Source: Gemmatimonadota bacterium
Lineage (GTDB): Bacteria; Gemmatimonadota; Gemmatimonadetes; Longimicrobiales; Gaopeijiaceae
Direction of reading: 5' to 3'
DNA length: 38,317 nt
Assembly (NCBI GenBank): GCA_013002885.1
Contig: JABDLS010000001.1
Location: 1 to 38,317, forward strand
Translations under genes and position numbers: made by a program
Shown: positions 32,111 to 38,317 of the stretch, one piece after another
How the letters are laid out: the number at the start of each line of letters is the position of its first letter
How positions within the stretch are numbered: the stretch's first letter is position 1
Notes under the pieces: generated by a model
Seen by the model: only the letters and a program-made list of their open reading frames with translations
Database searches by the model: none
What the model was told of the DNA's origin: nothing

Positions 32111-35100
32111 TCCGAAGGCTCAACGTTCCAGTGCCCGATACCGCCCGCTTTCTCGCCCTGACCGAGAAGCGACGACCCCTGGGCATGTGGACGACGACGC
32201 CCGGGTATCGCCTTCTCCGCGATACCTACTTCGATACCGCAGACGGGGCGCTCATGGAGCGGGAGATGACGTTGCGGATCCGCTCGGAGGCCCGGGGACA
32301 TCAGCTTCTGAAGCTGTCCATCAACCGTGAGGTCAGCCTCCAGGGTGTGGTGGAACTGGAGACATTCGAGACGCCCATGGTCCAGGGGCTCTACGAGACG
32401 CTGGCCGGGGACTCCGAGATCGCGGCTCGGATCCGGCAAGTGGTGGAACCGGCAGCCCTGCGCCCCCAGGCCGCCATGGACATCGACCGCGAAACGCGTG
32501 AGCTGAAGTCGGGACGCTTCGGGCGAGCAACCCACCGCATGGCCTTCGACGAGGTCATCGCGCATGCTCCCGGCGCGGCGAGGGAGTTCCAGGAGATCAC
32601 CCTCATCGAGCTCACGAGCGGCAAGGTCACGCTCGAAGAGTTGGGTGACCGGCTGCGAGAGGGTCACGGCTTCACGAGTGACGGCCTGGACACGATTCGT
32701 CGGGTCCGAAGCTACCTGGTGGCCGGCAACGGGGCGGGACCCTCGGCCATTCCGCAGGACGTCCAGGTGGCGCTCATGCTCACCCGGAACGCGGAAGTCG
32801 CGCTGGTGGAAGGCCCCGACGGCCTCACGCTTCCGACCTCCCGCGGGTCTGGCGAGGACATCGCCCGTGAGTACCTCGCTGACCTCACGGGTGTCGAACC
32901 GACGGGCACCGACCTCGATCTGGTGGGCTTCGCCGCCGCCAAGAAGGGAGGATCCGACCTGGAGGTCTGGCTCCATGAGCTCTCGGCAGGGGTCCAGCCG
33001 TCCGGGTTCATCTGGATGCCGGTCGTCGAGTTGATGCAGCGTCTGGGCGCGCCCAGACTGCGGGACCCTGGCCTCATCGCCACGATGCTCATGCTGGTGC
33101 GCTCCGAGATCGGCGAGCGGATGCTGGCCGACGTGCCCCTGGGTGCCGTCCCCCCTCGGGAGCTGCCGCTGGAGCCGCGGGAGGATGGCCTCGAGCCGGG
33201 GAAGGGTCCCGACGACTATCTCGACCTGGAATTGAGCATTCTCGACTTCAACCAGCGGGTCTTGGAGTTGGCTGAGGACGGGTCGATCCCACTTCTCGAG
33301 CGCTTCCGTTTCCTCTCCATCTTCTCCAGCAACCTTGACGAGTTCTTCGTGGTCCGGACGGGGCGACTCAAGGAGGAGGTGGCCCGAGGTGAACAGGACG
33401 CCTACGAGGATCTATCAGCCCAGCAGCTTCTCGACCTCGTGGCCGTGAGGGTCAGAGCGCTCCTCGCGCGGCAGTATTCATGCTTCCAAAGGGTGCTCGA
33501 ACCGGCCCTCGCACAATGCGGCGTGCGGATCGTGGACTGGGAGGACCTCGATCCCGCGGCACAGGCCGGACTCCGCCAGCGGTTTGCGGATGAGATCTTC
33601 CCGCTCATCACGCCGCTTTCCATGTCCTCGGGTCCGGGAAGGTCCTTTCCGAGGCTCATCAGCCTGGGCCTCGCGCTGGCGGTGTCCCTGCGCCGTGGTG
33701 CCGAGGGCAAGGCCGAGCTGGGGTACGTGCCGATTCCCGACGATGTGGACCGATTCCTTCCGGTTCCCGACTCCCAGGACGTCATTCCCGTGGAGCGGGT
33801 CATCGGTGCCAACGTCGACCAGCTTTTTTCGTCCGCCGAGGTCGGTCGCACCTATGCCTTCCGGGCGAGCCGCGTCGGCGACGTGGACATCGACGAGGAC
33901 TCGTCGGGATCGCTCCTCCTCGACATCCAGGACGAGGTCGAGGCCAGGCCCTACAAGCCCATCATCCGGTTGGAGGTGGAGGCTCGGATGCCCAGGGAGG
34001 TCCGCGCGTTCATCCTCAACTCCATTCGCGACGACCAAACCATGGATGGAGCCACCGTCGATGCGTCGGACGTCTACGAGTTGCCGGGTCTCGTCGATCT
34101 CACGGGTGTTGCCGATCTGTGCGATCTCGAGGTGGAGGAAGGACTCTTCGAGCCGTATACGGCTCACCCTCTTCTCCAGGAGAACGGCTCGATCTTCGAC
34201 TTGCTGGCCGAGCGCGACATTCTCTGCCATCACCCCTTCCACGACTTCGAGGCGACGGTAGGACGTCTTCTCAACGAGGCAGCCCGCGACCCCGACGTCG
34301 TGGCCATCAAGCTCACGCTCTACCGGACCGGGCGTCGATCACCCGTCATGGATGCCCTCCTGGAGGCTCTCGCCCAGGGCAAAGACGTCTCGGTCTTCGT
34401 GGAGCTCAAGGCCCGCTTCGACGAGGAAAGCAATATCCATTGGACGAAGCGGTTGGCCGACGAGGGCGCCCGGGTCGTCTATGGAGTGGTCGGATACAAG
34501 ACCCACGCGAAAACCGCTTTGGTCATACGGCGCGAGGCTGAAGGAATCCGCAGGTACGTTCACATCGGGACCGGCAACTACAACGCCACCACCGCCCGGT
34601 TCTACACCGACTTCGGGCTCATGTCCGGCGATCCCGACCTGGGAGCCGACCTCAACGACTTCTTCAATGAACTCACGGGGGGGGCCGGTCCGCCGGAAAC
34701 GCAGTTCCGGCGGCTTCTGGTGGCGCCCCACTCGCTGGTTCAAGGCATCGAGCGGATGATCCGCCGGGAGATCGAGCACGCCGAGGCGGGCCGACCCGCC
34801 CGGATCCAGGCGAAGCTCAATGGGCTCGCCGACCGGAAGGTGGTCCGCACCCTCTACGAAGCAGCTCGAAAGGGAGTCGAGATCGACCTCATCGTCCGCT
34901 CGATCTGCACCCTGCGTCCCGGCGTGCCCGGTCTGTCGGACACCGTGCGGGTGTACAGCATCCTCGGGCGATTCCTCGAGCACTCGAGGATCTACTACTT
35001 CGAGAACGCCGGTCAAAGCGAGTACTACATCGGGTCGGCCGACTGGCGGGCACGGAACCTTCGCCGCCGCGTGGAAGTGGTGACCCCGGTGGACGATCCC

Positions 35101-35280
35101 GCAGGCCGGGGACTTCTTCGGGCGGTCTTCGACGCACAGCTGGAGGACCCGCGAGCCTGGACGCTTCGAGCGGACGGGGCCTTCGAGCGCGCACGCGGGG
35201 ATGGGCCCGATTCTCAGCATCGCTTCATGGCAACCCGCGGAGGATTGGATTTGGCCGAGGCCGAGACCAGCGGTACCTGA
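32107..35280 (+). CDS. ppk1: CYTH domain / Nudix-like region / PPK1 polyphosphate kinase fusion
   Basis: 1057 residues from GTG 32107; a usual PPK1 is about 690. Residues 1-205 form a CYTH-like tunnel fold (RDTYFDTADGALMEREMTLR, LLKLSINREVSL, REFQEITLIELTSGKVTLEE), but the N-terminal ExExK motif is replaced by MIRRLNVPV, so metal binding is doubtful. Residues about 219-335 have a Nudix-like layout without the catalytic Glu residues (AREYLADLTGVEP). From about 369 a complete PPK1 follows: LDFNQRVLELAED, FLSIFSSNLDEFF, GYKTHAKTAL (H800), YVHIGTGNYNATTARFYTDF (H819), FLEHSRIYYFEN (H959). The 19-residue gap between the first two His matches E. coli H435/H454. It makes polyphosphate from ATP. The operon with DUF4956 and the propeller is translationally coupled. 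Confidence 0.93.
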   Translation: MIRRLNVPVPDTARFLALTEKRRPLGMWTTTPGYRLLRDTYFDTADGALMEREMTLRIRSEARGHQLLKLSINREVSLQGVVELETFETPMVQGLYETLAGDSEIAARIRQVVEPAALRPQAAMDIDRETRELKSGRFGRATHRMAFDEVIAHAPGAAREFQEITLIELTSGKVTLEELGDRLREGHGFTSDGLDTIRRVRSYLVAGNGAGPSAIPQDVQVALMLTRNAEVALVEGPDGLTLPTSRGSGEDIAREYLADLTGVEPTGTDLDLVGFAAAKKGGSDLEVWLHELSAGVQPSGFIWMPVVELMQRLGAPRLRDPGLIATMLMLVRSEIGERMLADVPLGAVPPRELPLEPREDGLEPGKGPDDYLDLELSILDFNQRVLELAEDGSIPLLERFRFLSIFSSNLDEFFVVRTGRLKEEVARGEQDAYEDLSAQQLLDLVAVRVRALLARQYSCFQRVLEPALAQCGVRIVDWEDLDPAAQAGLRQRFADEIFPLITPLSMSSGPGRSFPRLISLGLALAVSLRRGAEGKAELGYVPIPDDVDRFLPVPDSQDVIPVERVIGANVDQLFSSAEVGRTYAFRASRVGDVDIDEDSSGSLLLDIQDEVEARPYKPIIRLEVEARMPREVRAFILNSIRDDQTMDGATVDASDVYELPGLVDLTGVADLCDLEVEEGLFEPYTAHPLLQENGSIFDLLAERDILCHHPFHDFEATVGRLLNEAARDPDVVAIKLTLYRTGRRSPVMDALLEALAQGKDVSVFVELKARFDEESNIHWTKRLADEGARVVYGVVGYKTHAKTALVIRREAEGIRRYVHIGTGNYNATTARFYTDFGLMSGDPDLGADLNDFFNELTGGAGPPETQFRRLLVAPHSLVQGIERMIRREIEHAEAGRPARIQAKLNGLADRKVVRTLYEAARKGVEIDLIVRSICTLRPGVPGLSDTVRVYSILGRFLEHSRIYYFENAGQSEYYIGSADWRARNLRRRVEVVTPVDDPAGRGLLRAVFDAQLEDPRAWTLRADGAFERARGDGPDSQHRFMATRGGLDLAEAETSGT

Positions 35281-35327
35281 ACGTCCGAGCCTCGTATATT
35301 TTCAGCGCCGACCCAACGGGTCGCTCC

Positions 35328-35401
35328 GCGCCTGTAGCTCAGCTGGATAGAGCATCGGCCTTCTAAGCCGACGGTCGCAGGTTCGAGTCCTGCCAGGCGC
35401 G
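35328..35401 (+). tRNA. tRNA-Arg (anticodon UCU)
   Basis: Acceptor GCGCCTG pairs with CAGGCGC (35394-35400). The D-arm is GCTC/GAGC and the anticodon stem is TCGGC/GCCGA with loop CTTCTAA, giving anticodon TCT. The T-arm is GCAGG-TTCGAGT-CCTGC. The discriminator is G35401. CCA is not encoded. A TATATT at 35295-35300 could be its -10, but I see no good -35. Confidence 0.95.
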
Positions 35402-35452
35402 CTCGAAGCTTGATCCTCCAGGCCCACTCTGTGCGGCTGCCCTGTTCTAACG

Positions 35453-36391
35453 ATGACCCACGCCCTCGGAAACGCGCTGAAGCTGTTCGTGGCATTTGGC
35501 CCGGCTTTCGTGGTTTGCGCCTGCGCCTCCGAGCCGGGGGGCGCCGACGTGCGCACCCAATCGCGAGACGCCCTACGCACGGCCCTCGACTCGGTCGTCC
35601 AGACCAGCGGTGCAGAGGTCGTCGGTATCTACTACCGGAGCCTCGCCGAAGGTGGTGACTCGATCACCATCGACGCCGATGTCCGGATGCACGCCGCGAG
35701 CACCATGAAGGTCCCGGTCATGCAGCGGCTCTTCCTGGACCATCAAGAAGGCCTGCGGAGTCTCGACTCGACGCTTCCGGTGAAGCGGACCTTCCGATCC
35801 ATCGTCGATGGATCGACGTACGACCTTCCGCCCGAGTCGGATTCCGACACCACCTTCTATGGGGAAGTGGGTGGTCAGGCGACGATCAGAGAGATGGTCG
35901 ACCGAATGATCACCTGGTCCAGCAATCTGGCGACCAACATCCTCATCGAGGCGGCCGAGCCCGAGCGCATCGAGACGATGCTCGCCGAGATCGGTGCCGA
36001 CTCCATGTCGGTGCTCCGCGGCGTAGAAGACCTGAAGGCCTTCGAGGCCGGGCTTTCGAACTCCACGACCGCCCGAGGTCTTGGTGCAGCCATGGCGGGA
36101 ATCGTCGAATCGGAGGTCTTCTCCGAGGAGGTCCGGGAAGGGATGCTCGACATTCTTTCCCGCCAGCATTTCACGGGGGGTATTCCATCGGGGGTACCCG
36201 ACGGCGTACGGGTGGCCAACAAGACCGGGTGGATCACGGGAATCCACCATGACGCGGCGATCGTTCTTCCCGAAGATGCATCGACCTATGTCCTGGTGAT
36301 CCTGGTCCGCGGCCATCCTGCGGAGGATCAAGGTGAGGCGATGATCGCCGACCTGTCTGCGTTGGTCTGGGCCCACCAGATGGGGAATTGA
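35453..36391 (+). CDS. Class A beta-lactamase-like serine hydrolase, probable lipoprotein
   Basis: 312 residues. The N-terminal hydrophobic segment ends near VVCACAS, with C22 or C24 a possible lipidation site. Catalytic motifs of the penicillin-binding/beta-lactamase fold: AASTMKVPVM (S83-x-x-K86), WSSNLATN (S156-x-N158, the SDN-like motif) and ANKTGWITG (K257-T-G). The omega-loop Glu of true class A enzymes (ExxLN) is not obvious. The corresponding region reads RGVEDLKAFEAGLSNSTTAR, similar to generic serine hydrolases of the Beta-lactamase2 group. A beta-lactamase or peptidase role cannot be separated by sequence. It begins about 50 bases after tRNA-Arg. Confidence 0.85.
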   Translation: MTHALGNALKLFVAFGPAFVVCACASEPGGADVRTQSRDALRTALDSVVQTSGAEVVGIYYRSLAEGGDSITIDADVRMHAASTMKVPVMQRLFLDHQEGLRSLDSTLPVKRTFRSIVDGSTYDLPPESDSDTTFYGEVGGQATIREMVDRMITWSSNLATNILIEAAEPERIETMLAEIGADSMSVLRGVEDLKAFEAGLSNSTTARGLGAAMAGIVESEVFSEEVREGMLDILSRQHFTGGIPSGVPDGVRVANKTGWITGIHHDAAIVLPEDASTYVLVILVRGHPAEDQGEAMIADLSALVWAHQMGN

Positions 36392-36412
36392 AGGGCGAGC
36401 GCTACCCTTTTT
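36391..36412 (+). terminator. Weak intrinsic terminator candidate after the serine hydrolase
   Basis: AAGGG (36391-36395) and CCCTT (36405-36409) form a 5-bp stem with a 9-base loop, followed by a run of T to 36412. It sits in the narrow gap between convergent genes and overlaps both stop regions. The stem is short, so the call is tentative. Confidence 0.3.
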
Positions 36413-37625
36413 CGGTCGTGTCCACCCTGACTCCGGCGTCCAACGTCCGATGAACCGGGCATCGATCAGCGATCTCCATGAGGCGGGCGCGCTGCTCTTC
36501 GTCCAGCGGCCCGACGAGCTCGATTTCCCGGTCGATGACATCGAGTCGCGGGTCCTCTTCGCAATTTTCGCAGTCCTTGGCGTGGATCCGCCGGTGCTTC
36601 AGGCTGACGCGTGCCTCCTCCAAGGGCCACTCCTTTCGTCCAGCGTACATCTGGAGCGTCATCGACGTACACGCTCCCAACCCGGCGATGAGGTAGTCGT
36701 AGGGTGTCGGTCCGGCGTCCGCTCCTCCCACCGACGCCGGCTCGTCGGCGACGAGGACGTGCCGCCGGATGGCGATGTCGGTGTGGAAGGTCCCTTTGCC
36801 TGTCCGGGTCACGGCTCGGTCCGCCTCGCGGAGCTCGTCGATATCAGCCGGCCCATCCCGCAGGTCGACGTAGCGGCTGGCCCAGGCGGCGAGGACGGTG
36901 GCCACGTATGCCGAGTCCGCCGAGTCGGCGAGCAGGTGGTCGGCACCGTCCAGTGAGACGAAGCTCTTCGGGTGCTTGGCCATCCGGTAGAGCCTGGCCG
37001 CGTTGTCGACGCCCACGATCTCGTCGACGGGCGAGTGCATGAACAGCAGGGCTGCGTCGAGGCCGGAAACCACCTCCTCGACGTGTTGGGCCCTGAGGTC
37101 GTCGAGGAACTGCTTTTTGATATTGAAGGGGCGGCCGCCGATACGAACCTCGGCCATGCCACGTTCTTCGATCTCCTCTGCCGACGCCTCCACGTGTCGG
37201 AGTACGTGCTCGGGGTCTGCAGGAGCGCCGATGGTCGTAACGGCCCGTACGGCGGGCAGTGAGGCGGCGGCCTGCAACACCGCGGCTCCACCCAGCGAAT
37301 GTCCGACGAGAATCGAGGGCCCAGCGCCCAGTTCATTTGCCATGAAGCGACCGGCCGCAACCAGGTCCTCGACATTGGATGAGAAGTTGGTATCGGCGAA
37401 GTCACCCTCGCTTTCTCCCAGCCCCGTGAAGTCGAATCTCAGGACGCCAACGCCACGACCGGCGAGCGCTTTCGAGATGTCGACCGCTGCTCGGATATTC
37501 TTCGTGCAGGTGAAGCAATGGGCGAACAGCGCCCACGTGTGGGGCCGAGGGCCCGGTGGCGCTTCGATACGGGCGGAGAGGAGGTGGCCGTCCACTCCTT
37601 CGAACTGGATCTTTTCGGTGGGCAC
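36402..37625 (-). CDS. Bifunctional alpha/beta-hydrolase / OsmC-family protein
   Basis: 407 residues from GTG 37625, with AGGGAG five bases upstream. The N-terminal alpha/beta-hydrolase (about 1-255) shows ILVGHSLGGAAV (nucleophile Ser), FMHSPVDEIVG (Asp) and DGADHLLAD (His), with FDFTGLGESEGDF near the start. The C-terminal OsmC domain (about 265-407) has LGACTSMTLQMYA and ADRCPVHRTLDAG, supplying the two Cys of the peroxidatic pair. OsmC domains reduce organic hydroperoxides. This fusion is a recognised family annotated as bifunctional alpha/beta hydrolase/OsmC. The hydrolase substrate is unknown. Cytoplasmic. It converges with the serine hydrolase at a 10-base gap. Confidence 0.93.
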   Translation of the reverse strand: MPTEKIQFEGVDGHLLSARIEAPPGPRPHTWALFAHCFTCTKNIRAAVDISKALAGRGVGVLRFDFTGLGESEGDFADTNFSSNVEDLVAAGRFMANELGAGPSILVGHSLGGAAVLQAAASLPAVRAVTTIGAPADPEHVLRHVEASAEEIEERGMAEVRIGGRPFNIKKQFLDDLRAQHVEEVVSGLDAALLFMHSPVDEIVGVDNAARLYRMAKHPKSFVSLDGADHLLADSADSAYVATVLAAWASRYVDLRDGPADIDELREADRAVTRTGKGTFHTDIAIRRHVLVADEPASVGGADAGPTPYDYLIAGLGACTSMTLQMYAGRKEWPLEEARVSLKHRRIHAKDCENCEEDPRLDVIDREIELVGPLDEEQRARLMEIADRCPVHRTLDAGVRVDTTEKG

Positions 37626-37746
37626 GTATGCTCCCTGACGCGGGTTTACCGTCTTTCGGCGATTGTTTACATTTTCGCGCTCGGCCGCAAACGGCCGACT
37701 CGACCCTCAGGTGCGCAACTCACGACGCGGACACGAGGGTCCCATG

Positions 37747-37820
37747 GTGGGCGTAGCTCAGTCGGTTAGAGCGCCGGATTGTGGTTCCGGAGGTCGCCGG
37801 TTCAAATCCGGTCGTCCACC
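37747..37820 (+). tRNA. tRNA-His (anticodon GUG)
   Basis: Acceptor GTGGGCG pairs with CGTCCAC. The D-arm is GCTC/GAGC and the anticodon stem is CCGGA/TCCGG with loop TTGTGGT, giving anticodon GTG. The T-arm is GCCGG-TTCAAAT-CCGGT with one wobble. G37746 is available as the G-1 residue characteristic of tRNA-His and would pair with C37820. CCA is not encoded. Confidence 0.95.
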
Positions 37821-37823
37821 CTG

Positions 37824-37866
37824 AAAGCCGCGTCACAGAAGGATAACGATACGGTTTCGGCTTTTT
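37824..37866 (+). terminator. Possible terminator after tRNA-His
   Basis: AAAGCCG (37824-37830) and CGGCTTT (37858-37864) can pair over seven bases, followed by T to 37866. The 27-base loop is long, so efficiency is uncertain. It is placed well between tRNA-His and the rrn promoter. Confidence 0.35.
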
Positions 37867-37901
37867 GACGGGGCGGTGCGAAAAAAGATTGCCTCAAGGT
37901 G

Positions 37902-37930
37902 TTGACCGCCCTCAGGGGTACGGTTACCAT
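37902..37930 (+). promoter_or_regulatory. rRNA operon promoter candidate (sigma70 type)
   Basis: TTGACC (37902-37907), exactly 17 bases, then TACCAT (37925-37930). An A-rich tract (GAAAAAAG, about 37880-37887) just upstream could act as an UP element. This is the best -35/-10 match I see in the window, and it faces the 16S gene about 290 bases downstream. Confidence 0.65.
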
Positions 37931-38217
37931 AAATGCCTCGCAGCGAGTGGCCGCTTGGACCTGCCACGCGCTGCGTTTTGCTCGAACGGAGTTCCCCTGC
38001 CGCTTCCGCGGCGCATGAACACTCCGAACACGAGCCACCCAAGTTGTTTGAAAACCGAGGTTTCGAGTGTATTGAGCGGGCCTGAGCGACAGGCGCTTTG
38101 TCTTGTCGCATCCGACCTTCGGGTCGGCAGGTCATAACAACAAAGATTCCGAATGCTCGATCAGTACACGTAGTACAGGTCGCGTTCGAACAATAGAGCT
38201 ATCAATCAAGCTATTTC
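37931..38217 (+). other. 16S rRNA leader with boxA-like and UUCG hairpin elements
   Basis: This is the untranslated stretch between the rrn promoter and the 16S 5' end. TGTTTGAAAAC (38045-38055) resembles the boxA antitermination element of rRNA leaders. CCGACC-TTCG-GGTCGG (38112-38127) is a perfect 6-bp stem with a UUCG tetraloop, in a position where leaders carry boxB or processing hairpins. AATAG...CTATT near 38193-38215 may be part of a processing stem. Minor open frames here are not genes. Confidence 0.55.
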
Positions 38218-38317
38218 TCAACGGAGAGTTTGATCCTGGCTCAGGACGAACGCTGGCGGCGTGCTTAACACATGCAAGTCGTACGAGGGCCCAGAGCTTG
38301 CTCTGGAGACCCGAGTG
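38218..38317 (+). rRNA. rrs: 16S ribosomal RNA, 5' end only (truncated by window end)
   Basis: The universal 5' segment AGAGTTTGATCCTGGCTCAG starts at 38225, corresponding to E. coli position 8, so the mature end is near 38218. It is followed by the conserved GAACGCTGGCGGCGTGC and ACACATGCAAGTCG. Only the first 100 bases are present, ending in the variable V1 region. The rest of the rRNA operon lies beyond the window. Confidence 0.97.

Noticed and set aside
31016-32976. Two long overlapping minus-strand frames (352 and 440 codons)
   Set aside because: Antisense to the DUF4956, propeller and CYTH/PPK1 genes. They overlap each other and lack recognisable domains.
37681-37698. TCGGCCG-CAAA-CGGCCGA hairpin upstream of tRNA-His
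   Set aside because: A perfect 7-bp stem but no T-run on either side. It could be chance in GC-rich DNA, so it is not listed as a terminator.
1-38317. CRISPR arrays, prophage, transposons, toxin-antitoxin or classical defence genes
   Set aside because: None seen. No spaced repeats beyond the 11-bp promoter array, and no integrase, transposase, nuclease or phage structural genes recognised.

Overview
The window is GC-rich, densely packed bacterial chromosome. It begins inside a large beta-propeller gene and ends 100 bases into a 16S rRNA gene. I read it as a Gemmatimonadota-type genome. This is an inference from three things: a PadR regulator coupled to an orphan MacB/FtsX-type permease (common in Acidobacteriota and Gemmatimonadota), a sortilin-like propeller, M28, DUF1207, DUF3179 and Ig-like lipoprotein gene set, and a 16S 5' end compatible with that phylum. 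No phage, IS, CRISPR or plasmid genes are visible. Many long antisense reading frames occur, but they are by-products of the high GC content.

Layout. 1-2945 (+): sortilin-like propeller (5' truncated) and a DUF1207 protein. 2985-5294 (-): SAM methyltransferase behind an M28 peptidase with a C-terminal Fn3-like region. 5476-6570 (+): TauD/TfdA dioxygenase. 6580-10043 (-): a probable three-gene envelope operon of coiled-coil membrane protein, VWA lipoprotein and LysM lytic transglycosylase. 10368-13324 (+): PadR plus orphan ABC permease. 13552-16834 (+): ZU5-like lipoprotein, TPR protein and TPR/HD-GYP protein. 16864-18000 (-): DUF3179 lipoprotein. 18139-20385 (+): class II photolyase and a CDP-alcohol phosphatidyltransferase. 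20382-22608 (-): M20 peptidase and dienelactone-hydrolase-like protein. 22727-28237 (+): Ig-like/NodB lipoprotein, PQQ-type sugar dehydrogenase, a small barrel-like protein and a second M28 peptidase. 28247-30008 (-): TerB-like/BRCT protein and a CotH-kinase-like secreted protein. 30159-35280 (+): DUF4956 membrane protein, beta-propeller lipoprotein and a 1057-residue CYTH/PPK1 fusion. The right end carries tRNA-Arg(UCU), a class A-like serine hydrolase, an alpha/beta-hydrolase/OsmC fusion (-), tRNA-His(GUG), and an rrn promoter, leader and 16S start.

The most interesting part is 28896-35280. CotH-like proteins, DUF4956 membrane proteins and VTC/CYTH-type polyphosphate polymerases are, as I recall, often clustered in bacteria. 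Here the polymerase position is held by a single protein with an N-terminal CYTH domain, a middle region that looks like a degenerate Nudix fold, and a complete PPK1. It is translationally coupled (GTGA overlaps) to DUF4956 and to a secreted propeller, which suggests a variant membrane-linked polyphosphate module. The second strong signal is a set of three 11-bp-spaced TACA-containing direct repeats at the photolyase promoter. They resemble the operator geometry of B12-dependent CarH/LitR photoreceptors.
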